Both the position numbers and the translations under genes were made by a program. From assembly GCA_934438135.1 (NCBI GenBank), contig CAKSBP010000011.1, positions 1 through 64,000 on the forward strand: 64,000 nucleotides of DNA, given 5' to 3'. This DNA comes from an uncultured Clostridium sp. (GTDB lineage: Bacteria > Bacillota > Clostridia > Lachnospirales > Lachnospiraceae). Within the stretch, counting starts at the first letter, position 1. Every line of letters starts with the position of its first letter. Below are positions 62,618-64,000 of this stretch, one piece after another. The notes under the pieces are model-generated. The model worked only from the letters and a program-made list of their open reading frames with translations. It ran no database searches and was not told the DNA's origin.

Positions 62618-63239
62618 TGCAAAATCTCAGAATACGTTAGTAAAAGATGCGATTATCTTATTTGCGATCACATTAATCTCAGGCATTTTGTTAGGCTTAA
62701 GCTATGGTGTAACAAAAGGACCTATCGAGAAGGCAAATGAAAAAGCAACTCAGGAGGCTTATAAATTAGTTTATCCAGATGCAGATAAGTTTGAAGAAGA
62801 CAGTGCAGCATCTGATAAAGTAAAAGATGTAGATTCCTATTTCAATGAAAACGGAATCGAAGGTGCAACAGTATCTGAAGTACTTGCAGCTAAAGATTCC
62901 AGCGGAAAGCAGATTGGATATGTTATTTCTTTTGCAGCAACAGAGGGTTATGGCGGAGATATTGATTTATCTATGGGTATGACAAACGATGGTGAGATTA
63001 CAGGTCTTGAAGTATTATCCTGTTCCGAAACAGCCGGTCTTGGTGCAAAATGTCAGCAGAGCGATTTTAAAGATCAGTTCGCAGGTATTAAAGCAGATGA
63101 AATTGAGTATACAAAAGACGGCAAGACAAAGGATAATCAGATTGATGCCATCAGTGGTGCAACGATCACAACGAAAGCAGTAACGAAGGGTGTGAATGCT
63201 GCAATCAAGTTCTTAAAGAACGATATTATGGCAGGCTAA
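62607..63239 (+). CDS. rnfG: Rnf complex subunit G
   Basis: 210 residues, one N-terminal membrane helix (about 13-32) and an extracytoplasmic FMN-binding domain with the covalent FMN motif DAISGATITTKAV. Starts inside the end of rnfD after AAAGGAGGG. Confidence 0.96.
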   Translation: MASNAKSQNTLVKDAIILFAITLISGILLGLSYGVTKGPIEKANEKATQEAYKLVYPDADKFEEDSAASDKVKDVDSYFNENGIEGATVSEVLAAKDSSGKQIGYVISFAATEGYGGDIDLSMGMTNDGEITGLEVLSCSETAGLGAKCQQSDFKDQFAGIKADEIEYTKDGKTKDNQIDAISGATITTKAVTKGVNAAIKFLKNDIMAG

Positions 63240-63255
63240 GAAGGAGGAAAGAGAT

Positions 63256-63969
63256 ATGAATAAATATGTAGAACGTATTTATAACGGTATTGTAAAAGAA
63301 AATCCTACCTTTGTTTTAATGCTTGGTATGTGTCCGACTCTGGCAACCACAACATCAGCTATTAATGGTATGGGTATGGGTTTAACAACAACCGCTGTTT
63401 TAATTTTATCCAATGCATTGATTTCTGCATTGAGAAAAGTCATTCCAGACAAGGTAAGAATCCCGGCATTTATCGTAGTTGTTGCATCTCTTGTAACAAT
63501 TGTACAGTTATTAATGCAGGCTTACGTTGGCTCTTTATATGATGCATTAGGAATTTACATTCCACTGATCGTAGTTAACTGTATCATCTTAGGCCGTGCA
63601 GAAGCATATGCTTCTAAAAATTCCGTTTTATTATCCGCCTGTGATGGTATTGGTATGGGATTAGGTTTCACAGTTGGTTTAACATGTATTGGTCTTGTAA
63701 GAGAGCTTCTTGGTAACGGAAGTATCTTCAATTTAGGAATTCTTCCATCTTCTTATGAACCAGTATCTATTTTCGTAATGGCACCTGGTGCATTCTTTGT
63801 ATTAGCAATGTTAACAGCATTACAGAATAAATTCAAAGCACCATCTGCAACAAATGTACCTCACAGTGGTGAGACATTAAGCTGTGGCGGAAATTGTTCT
63901 GCCTGTACAGGAAGTGCCTGCGTAGAAAATCATAAAAAACTTAAGGATGCGAAGGAGGGAATGAAATAA
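63256..63969 (+). CDS. rnfE: Rnf complex subunit E, with Cys-rich tail
   Basis: 237 residues, six membrane segments, with NPTFVLMLGMCPTLATTT and GMGLGFTVGLT typical of RnfE. After the last helix there is a soluble tail with CGGNCSACTGSAC, four cysteines in thirteen residues, which is not needed for the core fold. AAGGAGG precedes the ATG. Confidence 0.95.
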   Translation: MNKYVERIYNGIVKENPTFVLMLGMCPTLATTTSAINGMGMGLTTTAVLILSNALISALRKVIPDKVRIPAFIVVVASLVTIVQLLMQAYVGSLYDALGIYIPLIVVNCIILGRAEAYASKNSVLLSACDGIGMGLGFTVGLTCIGLVRELLGNGSIFNLGILPSSYEPVSIFVMAPGAFFVLAMLTALQNKFKAPSATNVPHSGETLSCGGNCSACTGSACVENHKKLKDAKEGMK

Positions 63970-64000
63970 TGAAAGATTTGATTGTTATTTTAATTGCAGC
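63969..64000 (+). CDS. rnfA: Rnf complex subunit A, 5' end only
   Basis: The ATG shares one base with the rnfE stop (TAATG). The readable start, MKDLIVILIA, is a hydrophobic helix as expected for RnfA, and RnfA follows RnfE in clostridial operons. Cut by the window end. Confidence 0.75.
   Translation, partial: MKDLIVILIA

Overview
The window looks like chromosome of an anaerobic, AT-rich, Gram-positive gut-type clostridium of the Lachnospiraceae; a pectin-using member such as Lachnospira is my best guess, from gene content only. Indicators are strong AGGAGG ribosome sites, a clostridial 2[4Fe-4S] ferredoxin, MecA, SpoIIID and CwlD, an Rnf complex, a Na+-type F1Fo ATP synthase and BMP-family nucleoside uptake.

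Layout. 1-76 is the 3' end of a group II intron. 118-1623 holds a DUF1858 redox protein, ferredoxin and mecA. 1792-5095 is an unusual cassette: a protein kinase fused to a ParA-like domain, a second ParA-like protein, a membrane-anchored SAF/CpaB-like protein and a small acidic protein. Both ParA-like domains have lost the P-loop lysine, and the kinase has no standard start codon in front of its glycine loop. 5156-9769 carries a GH18/SH3 wall protein, CwlD-like amidase, threonylcarbamoyl-AMP synthase, LMW phosphatase and rpiB. 9958-17292 is the full ATP synthase operon, followed by a YwmB-like gene. 18182-23009 has a Pro-rich repeat protein, a methyltransferase and a large exported protein ending in a degenerate C39 fold.

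23065-33756 is, after an M29 aminopeptidase, a nucleoside uptake and salvage locus: deoB, deoD, BMP lipoprotein, ABC ATPase, two permeases, deoC, cdd and pdp. Together these import nucleosides, split them and send deoxyribose-1-P through DeoB and DeoC to glyceraldehyde-3-P and acetaldehyde. 33757-42262 is mixed: a LytTR regulator, glf plus a glycosyltransferase, a PAP2 protein, an Lrp regulator with a terminator in its leader, a diguanylate cyclase, a secreted trigger-factor-like lipoprotein, a superoxide dismutase and a small acidic protein.

42289-58575 is a complete hexuronate/pectin regulon. lacI-uxaC and uxaB-uxaA-kdgA-kdgK-kduI-kduD diverge from a control region with two LacI-type operators, each at a promoter start point. 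The second half is a sugar ABC transporter with a GH105-like protein, a cytoplasmic GH28 and a sugar isomerase. Pectic oligomers would be imported, cut inside the cell, and reach pyruvate plus glyceraldehyde-3-P via KDG. 58640-60034 has a radical SAM protein and spoIIID with a near-perfect sigma-E promoter. 60223-64000 is the rnfCDGE(A) operon, cut by the window end. With the Na+-type AtpE this suggests Na+-coupled energy conservation.

No tRNA, rRNA, CRISPR array or intact insertion sequence was recognised.
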